DNA of 64,000 bases, from NCBI GenBank assembly GCA_013396915.1, contig VWZL01000529.1:759163-823162 (forward strand), in the 5' to 3' direction. The stretch is from Stercorarius parasiticus. Its lineage: Eukaryota > Chordata > Aves > Charadriiformes > Stercorariidae. The notes below the pieces were generated by a model, which did not search any database, was not told the origin of the DNA, and saw only the letters and a list, made by a program, of their open reading frames with translations. Positions 35,294-49,853 of the stretch are shown here, piece after piece (position 1 is the first letter of the stretch; each line of letters opens with the position of its first letter). A program made the position numbers and the translations under genes.

Positions 35294-38200
35294 GGCCCTT
35301 TTCAACTTTTTTTTCATGTTTGGAAAGAAAGAAGAAACAAAGGCAGAAAAATTAGAGGAATGTGTGATGTTTTATAAGAGCTCCTTAATTCGTATATTTT
35401 AGTGTGTTTCCATATCAGAACAAACCCAAGATTCATCATTTCATTTATAAAAGGAATCTTAGTGATTTCCTATCAGGCTAAGCTGGCACACCCATGTCAA
35501 ATACCAGAGCTGTAATTCAAAACTCAGGACCAGTCAGAGCCCACTGGGTCACGTTTTAAAAGCAGACTGGCAGCAACCAAATCTTACTCTTCGCTAGCAC
35601 TAGTTGGTGGTCTACCATATCGAAAAAGGCACTGGTGTTACCGATGCAACCAATAAAAGCTTTCCCATCACAAAAGCCACTATGAATACTGCCACTCTGC
35701 CTTGCCTGAAAGCCCCTGGAGAGGAGCCAGAGCTCAGGAATGCCGAGTCTGCATCATTCTCCCTCCCGAAGCCAGTTAAGACAGAAGAGCGTGCATGACT
35801 CACTGCCCACGCTCCACACTGCGGATACCGGGAATACTCTGCAGTGTCCTAAGCTCTACAGCCACACAGAAAAATTAGGATTTTTAGTCACAGTGACACA
35901 AACTACCCTAATTTGAAATATCTTACTTATCCTGAAATAAGAATGCTTTAGGTTTTGACCATTTGCCCATCTCGTGAGCTGAACAAGCCACAAGAGCCAC
36001 AATTATTACAGAAATACTTTTGCTCTAATATACCACAACAAAACACTTAAAACTTTAATTCTGTAATATGAAAGACTGCAACCTAATTGAAATGAATTAA
36101 TAAATGCTTTAAAACAGAAATGTTGACAAAACTTTAAAAAAAAGGGGAAAAACCCCACCACATACATCTTGGGACACGTTGTCTTTCTGAACTACAGCCA
36201 AAGGTTGCGGTTTGTATGGAGCTACAGGAACGGGGCTGCTCTCCAGGAATAAACTAGCACCACGAGAAATGCCAGCACTTCCCGAAAACCTGCAAGTATC
36301 ACCTGACCATTGCTATATAAATACCATTTCTATGCATGACAACTGTCATCATAGAACTTTCGGACGATTAATCTAAGTAGCATATTTTACACATGAGACA
36401 AAGTAGCTGAGAGGAATTCTGGATGCTTTGCATTCTTCAGAGAAAAGCAACTCTAGTATATCTTGGTGTAGAAGATCACCTTAGAAAACTGAAAAAAAAA
36501 AAAAAGTCTATGTATTAGTATAGCCAGTTTAAAGATATTACACAGGTGTGTATTTGTCACCAAAAGAGGGTCATTGAAATCAACACTGTCATTTAATGGG
36601 TCTCATTTCTTACTCCAAGACATACATGGAAAAGACACAAATCCTTTTCTCACTGTGATCTACCACGCAAAACAGATTGCTTCCTCATGAAGGTACCACA
36701 TACAAAGCAAACCCACCAAGGAGAAAATAGTGCCATTAAGTACTTGTTCATTGGAGAAGTTGACATGCTGATGAAGATTGACAGTGCTGCAAAGCTGCTG
36801 CAAAGCCACAGATGCCGCTTGCATTGCCTTTCTGGAACCAGAGGAGGCACTATTAGAGCCAGGACAAACAGAGCACACAATGACCAAATACATCATCTTT
36901 CCACCTGCAATGCTACAAACCGAGTCTCTGAAGCCACATGAGAGATGAAGGTGCAGCAGTTCCACACTAAGGCAAAATACAAATCACTTAAAGAGCACCC
37001 TCAAACCTGCCACACAATTAAAAAATATAAAAGAAAAAAAAAAAGGTACCATATTCATGTACCACAATGGAAAACAGAATATTTTAAATCTCGTAAGAAA
37101 TGGTTTTCTCTCTTAGTATACATAATCAAAGTGCTACTCTTCAACAGCCCATACCATGCTGCTTATATCTGCTGATCAACAACGTTGCATTAGTCAGTCA
37201 TTTGTCATTCAGAATTCGGAAAGAAACAAAGCGTTTCCATTCTCACTTTAAAGAGTTAAATCCTTCAGCACCAAGTTTGCCTGCAGTGTACCAACTGAAA
37301 TGCAAAGATGTTAATACTGCATAAATATCTTATTAGAGTATCAATAAAACTAATACTCAAAATTAAATTCTTTCAAAAGTAGATCAGCTGCAGTAGTGTG
37401 AGAATCCACAGTTGGCTCTTTAAAACAATTATTTTAACTAGATTTTGTATTGCATATAATCCTCTTTGTTTTCTTCCTATTAGAATATAACCTTGTTTAT
37501 GAATTGGCATTATCCTGGAAACACAACGAGCTGAAACTATGACAAAATCTATTCTTTAATCCCATGTATCATAACTTAATGCTACAACAATTAACAGCAT
37601 GGTGTATCTTGGAAAACTGTCTGCTGTTTAAGCAAAGAAACCCAACCCGAGACCAATAAAGATGATGCGTAGAAGATTCACCACTGGCCATGGCACATCA
37701 GACTTCTGCATCACATTTTGGCCATCACAGTTAGTACGTGTTATCAACAGAGATTCCGATATCGCCCGGCTGCGCTTCTTTTTCTCTCTCTTCCCACCAT
37801 CTCACCAAGCCCACCTTCTCAGTGGGCTTTGCAACCTTTCCTTTCTCCAGCCTCAAAAATGCAAGGAAAAACATTTCCATGTAGACAATGTAAATAAAAA
37901 CCTCACAAACAACATCACATTTAATAAGAGTTCATATAGTAAAATCATTTGCGACCTTTTTTTGCCTTGGAATTGACCCAGTCAACAGGACTACTACTGC
38001 AATTACAGCTTTTTGAGAGCGCTGTTGTTTCCTTCCTCGTTGCACGCACTTAACATGCAGCACAGGTTTACACTAGTCACCAGCGCTCATACTTAGTGCG
38101 ACTTCCAAAGTCTTGGATTTCAGCCTGCTCTAAATTCAGAGATTTGGAGAGAGAAACGAAGCACCGCTCTCAAGTTGAAGCTCACATGTTTATGCTAGAA

Positions 38201-41200
38201 TTAAAGTACATATTTTCAAGCAGGACTGTTGGAACAACTTGATTTGTGTTCAGTTTGTCAGGTTTTGCAGAAATGGGAAGACAACAGACTTCGCTGCAAG
38301 GTATGTTGACCAACACTGGGTTTGCTGGGTTTTTTTTCTTAATTGAGTCGGATCACGTTCCGCCGTTGGTGCCAGCAGTCTGCCCGCACCAGGAAGTGCC
38401 CTATTCCTCCTCCGCCACATTTCCAGAGAGATCCTGAATCATCAGTGATTTACAGAAGACACAGGTCTGGTAGCAAGCAGGAAGCATTGATGATCCTAAT
38501 GGCAATGAGAACTTTCTCAAGAACCTGCATACTTCCAGAGTTAATCTGATTACCAGACCCAGGATCAAGAGCAAGATTTTCCCTCTAGGTCAAACCACCA
38601 GGGCTTATGGAGTGACAGCAGGAAAGAAAGGAGCATGGCATGTGACGTGTGAGTATAAACACTTTGCTGGGGACATATCAGCACTTCCAAGTCACTGGGG
38701 TACCTAAAGACAATGGCAATAGTTTTGCTCTCCTGCTAATGCAATTTGTGTTTTTATATCTGGGTTGTTGATATGATAAGACTTACGATACTGGGCATAT
38801 TTCTGACCTCTGGCCACAGCAGGTGCTTTTACAGACCTTCTTAATGCCCACTGCAGAACTGCATGCGATGCTATAGGCAGAATTCAATAATTCAGGTGTT
38901 TTCTTCTGCTTCTGCACTTTTATGTTTCTAAATGGAGTTGGTATAAGCAAAGAGTAGAATTATTGTTTACAAAAATATAGTACAGATCAATTGGATTGTT
39001 GCAGCAACTGTAAGTGGAGGTTTTTCTCTTGTGTTACGTAGCAGGCCAAGCCAGACAACCATCGTCTCTTCCTATACTCTTAATAATTCCCTAATGCATA
39101 TAAAAGTGCAGACCTGTTCTGAAAGTTGCCTGTAAAGAAATGGTACGTTGATTGGTTTGAAATATAAAAACTCATTATGTGGTTATTAAAAAAAAAAATT
39201 TGAAAGTATCAGTCCTAGAAGTGTATCTTGACCTGTACTGCACACAAAAACTCTGTAAGTGGAATTCAGCTAGTACCTTTCGGTTGTGACATGCATGCTA
39301 GGAAATATTCCATCTTATTTTGTTCTGTATCTGTACCACATCTGCTGCAGTAACAAAATTTTAAGAAATAGTAGGACTGTATCAGTGAAGTCAAGAGAGA
39401 TGACTCATTACCAATAACCGTATCTCTGAAGAGTTGAGTNACTCACCAATCCACTTGACTTGCGTAAGTATTTATAAAAAGGCACACCAACATATAAATA
39501 CGGGCAAATAATTAAATAAAACAGCCCAGAGAGTCCCTTCCCAATCACATTAATAGCAGACATACAGAAAATGTTTCAGGAATTCTATTTTAATCTGATA
39601 AAACTAATAATAATACATAGAGATCTCCTGGGAAATATGGGATCAGAGGAATAGAAATGAAGCAGATCACACAGGCTGCAGGAAAAGGAGATAAATTTAA
39701 GGGAAAAAGAGTTCTACAATTATAGAATGGTCATTTTCTTTTTTTAAAGGTGAGTACAACAATTAGAAGTAGTTTAAGTATTATCATGAATGTGTTGTTT
39801 AAAAAAAACCAAGAAATTCTGGATACATCACTCAGAATTTACTGAGCAACCTATGGAATATAGAGCTTTGCAAAGTACAAAGTAACCAATTTTTGTATTA
39901 AAGAGTAAATAAACATTTTTCTTTCTTTTTTTAATATATTTTTAGTCAATAGACAAAAAAAAAATTTATCTTTATATACACATACCGTAAAAGAGATTTT
40001 GACTCCAAGGTAGAAAGAAAAAATACTTTGGCAAAATTTATTCTATTCCCTAAATGTTAGGGAAATTAAGCTAGGTCTCTCTATTTATTATTTACAACAT
40101 TCATACAATGATAGGAAGAATTTTATCTGCAACTACACTGCAAAAATGTACTGTATCATCTAAAATAAAGAAAAATCTCTATTTATATAAACAGAGGTGC
40201 TTTATCCCGAGGACATTGTACCCAAAAATATAATTTTTTCATTTTAGTTAGTTTTATCTCAGAGACAAGAGTCAATTATTTTTATTGTTTTTTAACAAGG
40301 GGGATCTTAAAATTAACCCCCTAAATCTGTATTTAGACTTGATTTAGACTTGAAGTTTAAATAAAACAAAAATCCCCAACAGCAGACTCCAAGCTCTTAC
40401 AAGAAATCTCAAATTCCTCCAGCGAGGTGACTATTTTATATGCCTAGCTGCTGCAATTGCTTCAAGTTTATAAACATCTTAGCAAAAAGGGAACTCAAAT
40501 CAAGTGCAGACTCTCTAAAAGAAAAAGACAGGTCTTTTGAAGTGGGATGCTCTGAAGACTGAATTTAGAGGGACAGGACAGGACAACCTGTATGGGTACT
40601 TTTATGGAGCAGGTTCATTATGTCCTGCTACTTTGGTAATTGATGTTTGTATAAGAAGCAGACTAGACAATCAGAACTTCACCTTGCCATCAAAACATCA
40701 TGCAATAACATGAAGAGATGTCGGTCACATTTTGATATAAATAGAACGTGAACAGAAGTGGACCCCATAAAAGTATCAAATAAATTCAGGTCAACTATTA
40801 AGCAGTCCAGGAAGGGAAATGAGTTTGGCTGTAGCTAGCGTTAGAGCTCTTAACTTACAAGCCAGTGCACCTCAATTTCTAAACCCAGTTCCACTGGCAT
40901 GAATCCCCTGTAGTAATTGTGACTGTCGGCAGTAGCAGCTACATTAAAAGTGGGTGACAGAACAGAGTGCTACAATGACCAGCAAAAATTAGATTTTAAT
41001 ACATTAGGACACACATCAACATAACAGATTTTGTTGATCCCACCAAAACATCCTACTGGAGAAAAAAGCCTTAAAGATGACATCATCCATAATTAAATTA
41101 CTTAGCAGAAAAGCAGTTAAAGGAGAACGCAAACACTTCTGGACTAACAAGGAATGTCTTTTTGTAAGAACTGAAGAAACCAGCACCTCAGTGACAGAAT

Positions 41201-41849
41201 AAACTGACTCTTAATGAGACGTCAGGTAACAAACAAACAAATACATACATCTCTGGAAAAACACTGAAAGAAGATATTTGTTATTTGACATTTAGTTTGT
41301 TGTTGTATTTCTCTTCTCATGGTTTAGACTTTATTTCGAAAGACTTCCGTGTATTATAATTCTTTACTGGCTAAAGAAAACAGTCAAGATCTAAACCTCT
41401 GAATTTATTATAAAGCTCAAATGCTTGGAACAGATTGAACAAATACTTCGTACGGCACAGGAGCTATCCCAGAACTCACAGACTACACGTGTACCAAACA
41501 AGGCGAATTAGGTGGGTTGACAGCAGGAAAGTAGCTGCAGCATCCCACGATGGATGTAGCGACGTGAGGGTGAGCCCTTTGTCTGGACGGGTGCCAAGGC
41601 CTCCCCGCAGTTATCCTAGCTGTAAATAGGTAGCTCTTCATTCAAGCCGAGAAGAAAAAAGGCAGGCAGATGGGATACTACCCATGTCGCTCCCTTGAGT
41701 GCTGTTGGCTGCAAAATACAAGTGTGCCTTAACCACACAAGGCCGATAAGCCACCTGCACCCAGAAGGCAGGGTTTTTATTAGGGAAACAAACTCAAGTA
41801 TCAAAGCATCAATAAGTCTGTTGCCTTCTTTTTCCTTTAAAGCAAGAAA

Positions 41850-41898
41850 AAACAAACAAACAAAAAACCCGTAACAACCAAAAAAAAACCAAAAACCC
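41850..41898. repeat. A/C-rich simple sequence
   Basis: aacaaacaaacaaaaaacc and later aaccaaaaaaaaaccaaaaa blocks contain almost only A and C. Confidence 0.8.
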
Positions 41899-44800
41899 TG
41901 AAATACAGATTTTTCAGCAAAGACAAAAAACTGTACCTCTCATGAAGAAATACAGTTTTAACATGATAGTTACTAGATGCTTAAAACAAGACGTTTCCCA
42001 TTTACTCCTTTATGCTGCTCCTTCAGCATTTCCCATGTTTTCTCCCTCTTTCCTTTTCTAAACAGCTTTATTCTGTTTAAATGCTTCTTCCACATTGACA
42101 CTCTTTTCCATTTGATTTTCTCCATTGCTTTGTTCCTCCATCTGAAATGCAGAGCATCCCCACCTCTCTGTCCCACAGGATTCCTTTCCTTGTTGGTGTT
42201 GCTTTTTAATGTGGGTTGGTTTTTTTTCCTACTCCTCTGTTTACTCTGTGCCTTTGCTTATTTCCCACCACTTCAGCAGAAAAGAATCCAAGCAAAGATA
42301 AAAAGCAAATGGGAAGCAACAACATTCCTTCGCTACTCCACTGTTTTGCCCGTGGAAGCCTGCCACTCCTGTCAGAACAGTCCAACTGGCATCACAGCAA
42401 TCCCTGTGGTATTTGACAAGGATGTTATGTTGCTCGGGCAACCATTCCTAATTGTCTTTTGGGATGCTGAGCAAACAAGATGGGTTTTTTTTTCGCTGGT
42501 CTGTACGAAGGTCACACTAGGACGGTGGCAGCGAGCACAGGTTACTGCTATAGCAAGGGAGGCACGGAAAAAAAAAAGTGGATGAGGCAGCCCTGTATGC
42601 AATAACACGTCAATCACATACAAACCCCAACCTAATCTGCCACCGCAGTCATGTCAGATAACGTGTACAACAGTTGTCCTACAAGACTACAACAACTACT
42701 ATGCCAGAGACATGAACGTTATTCTAGACTCATGCTGAAAGCAAATCCGAATGTTTCTCCTGGCTTGAAAAGTTAAATATATTTTAAAAGGCTATTTATA
42801 TATAACAGCATCCTCCAGGAAATAGATTGTCAGCAACAGTTTGGCAGGGCACTATTAACATCTTTTAGAGATTGGGAAGAAAAATTTTCAGAAAGTAAAT
42901 CTCCGCTGAAACAAATAAAGGCAGAAGCTTTAAGAACAGAAGCTATTGCCTCGAAGTTCCTCCAGAAGGTTCACCTCAGTATATGAATATTTTGCATCTT
43001 AAAAGAAACACACCATATGCTGGGATGGCTTTTCTTAACTAGAAAAGTCTGCCTTATATTTTTGGAACAGGCAAGTTTTTCCTTGGGCATGTTTATTGAC
43101 ATGTTTCCTAAACCTCAAATCCTTAACTGAAAAAAGAACCTACTTTGGCTGTATCAATAGTGGATTTTTTTTAATTCAGAGACCAAAAGGAGGAAGAAAG
43201 GAGAAATTTCAAGTAACTTGGGGGAAAAAGTCCATTTCAACATCAAGACACACCAAAGTGATCACTTCATTGCAAACGTATTCAAATGAAATTTCAACTT
43301 TTCCTTTTGTGGAAAGTATTTGCTAAATTTTATCCAAATTCACTTGCAAAGGTACAAAACTGCAACTTTTTTTTCAGACCACAGTGAACCAATAAACTGC
43401 ATTTCCTAATCTAACAGAATCAAAAATCCTCTTCTGCGGACCCAAATCCTGCCTCTCCATTTCCTGCCTGGCCCACAGGAGGTACAGAGCTACCCCCAGC
43501 CTCTCCAGTTTTCGTCACCCCTGGAGAGCCCTGTGACAGATGCCACGCAGAAACTTACAGTGGATCCTTTAAGACCCTACCAGAAAGATGGAAAATAACC
43601 CAAATTTTTATTTTTAATTGTGTTTACTCATTTTTCACTGTAGTCTCTGCCCAGTGACACACAAAGGTTTCTCCAGCCTACGCTAACCAGCTCACGTTAC
43701 TGGATGCCATGTCTATCTTCCCTGAGCTTCTTCAAACCTACATGCGTTGTAGCACACTACACATGTACATACCAAATTTGAGGTCTAGGAACTGATTGGA
43801 CCAACTAGGGGGGGTAAGATGCATCTCGAGCAATCTGAGATGCCTCCCAGTGCGACAGCAGCCGGGGAAGGACCGGTAAAAGCAGCACGTTGTGGTCCCT
43901 GCTGGGAGTTACTGCCACAGGCAGGACACAGGGCTCAGCAGACCTAACCTGTCACAGCCCTCCTGTGCTCATCTTTCACGTGGACGAAAGGAAAAAAGGG
44001 AACAAATATATTTTCCAGGCCATTAGCAGTACTTTTCTAAGGATGCTGCCTTAACTATAACCCTTTTTTTTTTCCCCCCATGGATCACCCCAGTTCCCAA
44101 AACCTGAGAATAGCTCCCACTAATCAGAGTAAGAAATGTAACTTTGCAATTTCCGGTGGACTTATTTAGCCACAACTGGTCAGAAAATTCTATGACAGTG
44201 TTTGTTTAGCTAGATTTGCAAGTACTTGCAACTATTTTTGACGAAAAAACTTTCTTGGCCTCTGTTACACCCAGAATGGGTGCTTCTTTCTTACAAGTGC
44301 TTTACATTTTCAGACATTTTTCCCTGTCCAAGGAAAGCACTCCAGTTCTCTAACATAAGAAAGCAGATTTTACCACTGAGAACACTTGAACAAGCCCATA
44401 TCAGAGGCCCAGGTCACAGATATCTGACTATCAAGATGTTCTGCATCCTAAAACACTACCACTAGCACTTAATACACCGACAAGGTCAGTGATACCCTGC
44501 CATTATCACTCAGGGGCTTTCAACTCTCATAAAACGTACTCAGAGGCATTGTCAATGTCACAATGATGCTTTAACATACATAATATAAATAGATATGAAA
44601 AGACATTCTTAGTTAAGCCTGGAAGAAGAGACAACAGCAGCCATATTTCTCTATTATAAATTATTGTGCGTTCTGAAATGTAAATAAAACAAGTGACAGT
44701 GGTAGACTGTATTCAGGAGATAAATAACAGGAAAATGAAAGAAAGACTTGTCCTTAGAACTACTACTATTGACAGTGTGTTAATTTTCTGAGGAACTATG

Positions 44801-45142
44801 TGAGTAAATGATGAGTTAAAACATTCCTTGCACTGTTCGGTGTCACGAGGAAAAAAAACAGAACAACTTAACGTGTCTTTAATTTCGAGCTAATTTTTGG
44901 AAGACAGTTTTGCTTGTACAGCTATTTATGTGCAGGCCTTGGAGTTTACAGCACACATAGTCCTTCATCTATTTCAGTGGGGCTCCAGGAGGACACTGCT
45001 TAAGGGCTTCAAATTGCAGGGCAGAGATTATTACAGACCCACACTCTTGCTGCGCTTGCCCATCCACACCGATTTGCGATAAAACAAGTAATTTTTAAGG
45101 ACCTGGTACTATACGTAGAAGTAGGAGGATAAGAGGATACCC

Positions 45143-45176
45143 AAAATAAATAAATAAAAAATTAAATAAATAAATA
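45143..45176. repeat. (AAAT)n microsatellite
   Basis: aaataaataaat units are interrupted by aaaaatt in the middle. Confidence 0.93.
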
Positions 45177-46681
45177 CACAGCATAAACTATAAAATAATT
45201 TTTAAAGCCATATTTTTTTCATATCAAAGATTATAAGCTGAAATTTCATACAGTGCACTAGCACCAAAATCAACAGTGTTCTCTGGACAGTCTGTCCTCG
45301 TGGTCTCCTTTGCTTAGATTAAAGGGTGACCTAAATTACCGCTGTGTTAAAGATAACACAAAGACCTCCAGCAGTAAGCAGCTGAACATAAATCTGGTTG
45401 TTTCAATTACTGTTGTCATGACTTCTCAGAAGGAAGAAGCACAATATTCACCCACAATTCTATTAGGACTGATTCTCAACCTGAAGAGGAGGCATTTATT
45501 ACCGTTAGGTAATAATACACTCATGCTCAAGACAGACACTAAACCTTTTCTTTCATGGTGACATCAGACTTCCTTCTTGTATCATTAAACCCCCCAGTTG
45601 CCAGGATCCCATCCACACCTCCACCCCTGCTGTTAGCAACCATGGTAAGATTTTATCTGCAGTCTCGGCCAGACCCAAGAAGATGCGCTGGCTATCACAG
45701 ACTCTGATCAAACAGGCTTCATTAAGTATTCCTCCACTCGCTGCTCAATGACTTTGACAAATCAGGGAGCACTGAGAGCTGAGAGCTTCTTATTCTCACG
45801 TGAGATGCTGATAAATTTGGATTTTCCAGGGCAAGATTCAACAAAATATGGACAGGGTTCTTACGATAAATTGTATGAATAAAGCTGGTGACCAAAATAC
45901 AAGGGGAATCACCCACGTTTATGAAACAGAACAGCTATGTACCACTGCTGAAGCAGAAAAATGGAATAGAGGCGTTCACTTCATGTTTTACTGGCCATGA
46001 AGACCTAAACAGTTTGCATTGGAAATCGCAACTCAAGTCATCAGGTTTTTCTGAACTTCTAATGCCGTACGACCCACGGTTTGAAGTTCAGCCTCTCCTT
46101 TTTAAGCTTCTCTGACTGTTGTCTACTGATTTCATAGCTACTGAGAAAGCTCCCTAACATTATCTGACAGCAACCTCTAGGCATAAGAATAGTCCTGAAA
46201 AGTATACTGCATACAAGAGTAATGCCAAAAGTATAAATGATAAAGTGCTACTGTATTAAAAAACATAAAAGATACAGCAAAAACAGAAATACAGATAAAA
46301 TTTCTCCCTCTGCTCCTTGTTACCGTTCACAAATTATAAACTCAAGGTTTTATGCAGGGCAACTCAGTATTTGTAAATTCACAAGAATAAAACCGTTGGA
46401 CTGCACTGACTCCAAGTCATCTATCACCTAGACAGTGAAAATATACTGTGATACATTTATTTATATATAAACATTATCTCAAAAAAAATTATGTATTATC
46501 AGTCATAATAGTGTCATTTTTACACATAAATATACCTCCGGAAAGTTACACCAGAGGACTGAATTACAGAGAAGCATCCAAGTCCTACTCAAAAGCGAGA
46601 CCTAGTCAGTGTTTTTCAACTGAAGCTTTTCATTAACGTGTATATTGCCACTGAACACAGATACTCAACTTAGCCACTTTC

Positions 46682-46704
46682 TTTTTTTTTTTTTTTCAAA
46701 AAAA
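46682..46704. repeat. Poly-T followed by poly-A
   Basis: A run of T, one C, then eight A (46698 onward) gives a small self-complementary tract. Confidence 0.85.
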
Positions 46705-48657
46705 AGCACTTTAGGACAATTTCATACCCCAACACCATAAAATATTTTGTTAATCTCGACATTTACATTATCTCAATATCAACTTTCAAGTTACAAATTT
46801 TTTTTCTTCCTCTGCAGGAGAGAGCACTCCAACTGTAAGGACAACAGTAATTTTCTTAAGTAACTCAATTTATTTTTGCAACATTCCTTAGCCCTTGACA
46901 ATAGCTGGTAAGTCAGCATGTAGCCAAGTATGTGTCAGCAACCTCAGCCAAGATGCCCAGAGCCATTTACACAGCAGAGAAACCCCCCTGCTGTATGCAA
47001 TACCTGTTCCAAAATTAATCAACATCAGAAAATAGCAGTAAAATAATTCTTGAAAGACTACCAAGTGAATACGCTAGGGAAGAAAAAAGGACTTGTAAGG
47101 TTAATTGTATTAATGCTACATAGTGACACCTAACATAGAAGTGTTTTGGGACAGCTTCCCGACTATAAAAATTCTAAAAGGCAGATTAACAAGGAGAGAG
47201 AGGGGGGAAAAAAAGCACTTGAGATATTCAGTTGGCAATTGCAGTGTTCTGGAAAGAAAATCTCACATTCATTCTTATTTTCTCTGATTTTTAACAAGCA
47301 TTCTGAGGCAGGAAAATTGTGTCTATTCTACCAAGCAGGGCTTCACCGATGCATTTGGGAAAGTTAGGAAATATACTTCCCTCATTTTTTTATTATATTT
47401 TTTTATAAATCTCCCTCCATCTGTGCAGGGCAATGGTCTCCAGTTCTACACCACTCCAGTCAGACCCTCAGCAAGACAATATGCAACTGTGACAAACACC
47501 TGCTATGAGTTTGAAGTCTGCCTTCCATTCATTTCAAATATTTATGTTTTAGCCTTTCAAACTACTTGTAAAAAATCATATTCTCTCCTACATCTAGTAA
47601 TAGCACTGGAAATGGTTTGCTTAATTTTGACTTCCTGCCATTTACTTTCTCCTTTGCGCATTTCTCTTTAACACTGACTTTGCCTCTTACAGCTAGATAG
47701 TTTAATAACAAAGATAGGAAAATACAGGTTTGTGCGCAGAAAGAACTGGAACATGGTACTAAATGTACTGAAGTGTGTAAAATGTTAATTACAGTGAAAA
47801 ATACTGAAATACGTTGCTCAGCTTGCTGCAAGATTGCTAACCAAAGTATCTACAAACCTCTGCAGCTCTATATGAGCATCATTAAAGCCGTTGCCCGAAG
47901 CAGCGGACGCCCGGCTGCCCAGCCTGCCCTGGTGTTGCAGCTGAACAAGGGACGCAGGTTTATAAACTCATTAAGAAGTCTCCGTTGCGATCTGCAATCG
48001 GGCATAACACAAAGGGGAAAATACTCTGTCTCTGCTTAAAGTTTCCAACCCTGCGTTCTGAGCCCATCTGCTAAATCGTGTTCTCCTCATGCCCATTTTC
48101 TGAGATACGCATTCCCCGTTTTTGTTTATGTAGGTCTTTCATAGATCATCAAGTGAAACTTCATGGGAGGTTGCTCTTATGTTCAGGGAAACTTTGCAGC
48201 AACAGTAAAAGCAAACATCATGGGAGGAACTTCAGCAAAATTCTAATATCATTATTTGCAAGATCCATCTCCTCCTAGAACAGAGCATCATTGACCTGAA
48301 GTACTTTATTTCTCTACTTCTCATCTGGCGGAGCAAATGCTATTGCATCCTGCTCATATGCACACACAGCCTCATTAGCAAAACAGAAATAACGAGCAAA
48401 ACCTAACCTCTGACATTTGCTGTCTTTCACTTTTGACCCGTTGTGTTGCCTTTGATCATGCCACTCTCTGGCTACTCTTGATAAATCTATGGAAATAGAA
48501 ATGCAAAGTGCGCATTTGCTTCAGATAATAAAAAAATATTTTCTCTAATGCAAATCTACAGTATTTTCAAAAGATGTGTATAGGGATAGCTAGAAGACCA
48601 TTAAAGCAACAAACAAAATTAAAAAAATTAAATGCATTTGTCTTGCTGTCGACATAT

Positions 48658-48678
48658 TAATGAGAAGTAATGAACACA
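48658..48678. repeat. 21-bp direct repeat, left copy
   Basis: The 21 bases starting taatgagaagtaatg recur exactly at 49833-49853, 1175 bp away. The flanks do not match. Confidence 0.9.
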
Positions 48679-49832
48679 TAGGAAACCTTTGTTCAGGGAA
48701 CATTCCAGTTCATAAAAATTAAACTGAAGAACAAACCCTCCACAGTACCAATACTTAAACACTGACAAATTTCAGTGGCTATGAAGATAACACAAGCCAT
48801 CACATTACTGAATGAGCAGAAAACTAACCCACGGTAGGGATCATTTTCAGTTTCTTACGAAGCTTAATTTCCTCAAAACTTTAACCCTCTTAACTTGAGG
48901 TACTTGAACAAAGGCTTTAAAAATGCACCACAGTTCCCTCATTATTTGAGTATTTAACTTGTAAACACAAACAACGGTTGGCAATGGGAATAAAATGACA
49001 AGCACTAAGTACGCATTATACAAAATATAAAAACAAATAAAGATTAGCTGTCTGGGAAGCACACAGAAGTCAGAGAAGCCAAGAAGCCTCATGCTTCCTC
49101 ATGTATCCTTTAATGGAAAAAATTGACATTAGCTGAAAAAGTATTGATTTTCTGTGCTGCAATCTGTGGGAGCCTAAAGAATTGAAAGTCATTTTTGCAG
49201 CATCCTAGATTGTTTGAAAAGAAAAACTTCAGAGAAATCTGCTTGAATTACTTGCTATGGATCTCACAACACACATATACACTTATTACTTGTCCTTCTA
49301 AATGAGAAACTCGCATTTGGCAGTTGTACCACTATGTTTAAATCTGCTTCAGCATGCTTGAAATGTATAACCCACCTCGACAGAGTCACCAACGTAAAGT
49401 GCAAAAATATTTCACTTGCTGCCATGAAGAAATGGCACCTCACACTGCTATTAGGTGTTAGGGCCGTTAGGAAAAGAACTGATTTTCCATGGCATGCTTA
49501 ACACTGTGAGTTTCCAGGCATTTTGTTGTCCAAGGTTTTTTTCCTTTCATACTCCCCAGCCCCTGACAGCCCCCACCGAGGACCTCCTAAGGTGGCAAAG
49601 GACCTCAGGAGAAGAAGGGGAGACTGCATCAGCCAGGACACACGAGGGGCGGCTGGAGGGGAGGGGCATGGAGCAATGGTGTCCCCATGCCATGGTGTCC
49701 CCAGGGCAACCAATGAGCCTGGGCACAGGATCGAGATTCAGAGAGGGGTGTATGAACAGCTAGGGAGCGGCCTGCAGAGGAGAGGCAGAACGATAAACAG
49801 GGCAAGAGCTGGGAAAGCACATCTCAGTGCTG

Positions 49833-49853
49833 TAATGAGAAGTAATGAACACA
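49833..49853. repeat. 21-bp direct repeat, right copy
   Basis: This is an exact match to 48658-48678. It lies at the right end of a GC-richer patch (about 49550-49830) that also holds a short local repeat of atggtgtcccca (49676 and 49692). Confidence 0.9.

Noticed and set aside
35265..35300. Processed pseudogene ending in the 21-A tract
   Set aside because: No transcript-like sequence, polyadenylation signal or target duplication was found upstream. Simple A tracts are common here.
41977..42585. 202-codon open frame on the plus strand
   Set aside because: It is rich in F, L, S and C from T-rich DNA, has no recognisable domain and no codon pattern, and is overlapped by frames on the other strand. 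Chance frame.
45143..45176. CRISPR-like regular repeats
   Set aside because: The AAAT tract is a plain microsatellite. No spaced identical repeats of CRISPR type exist in the window.
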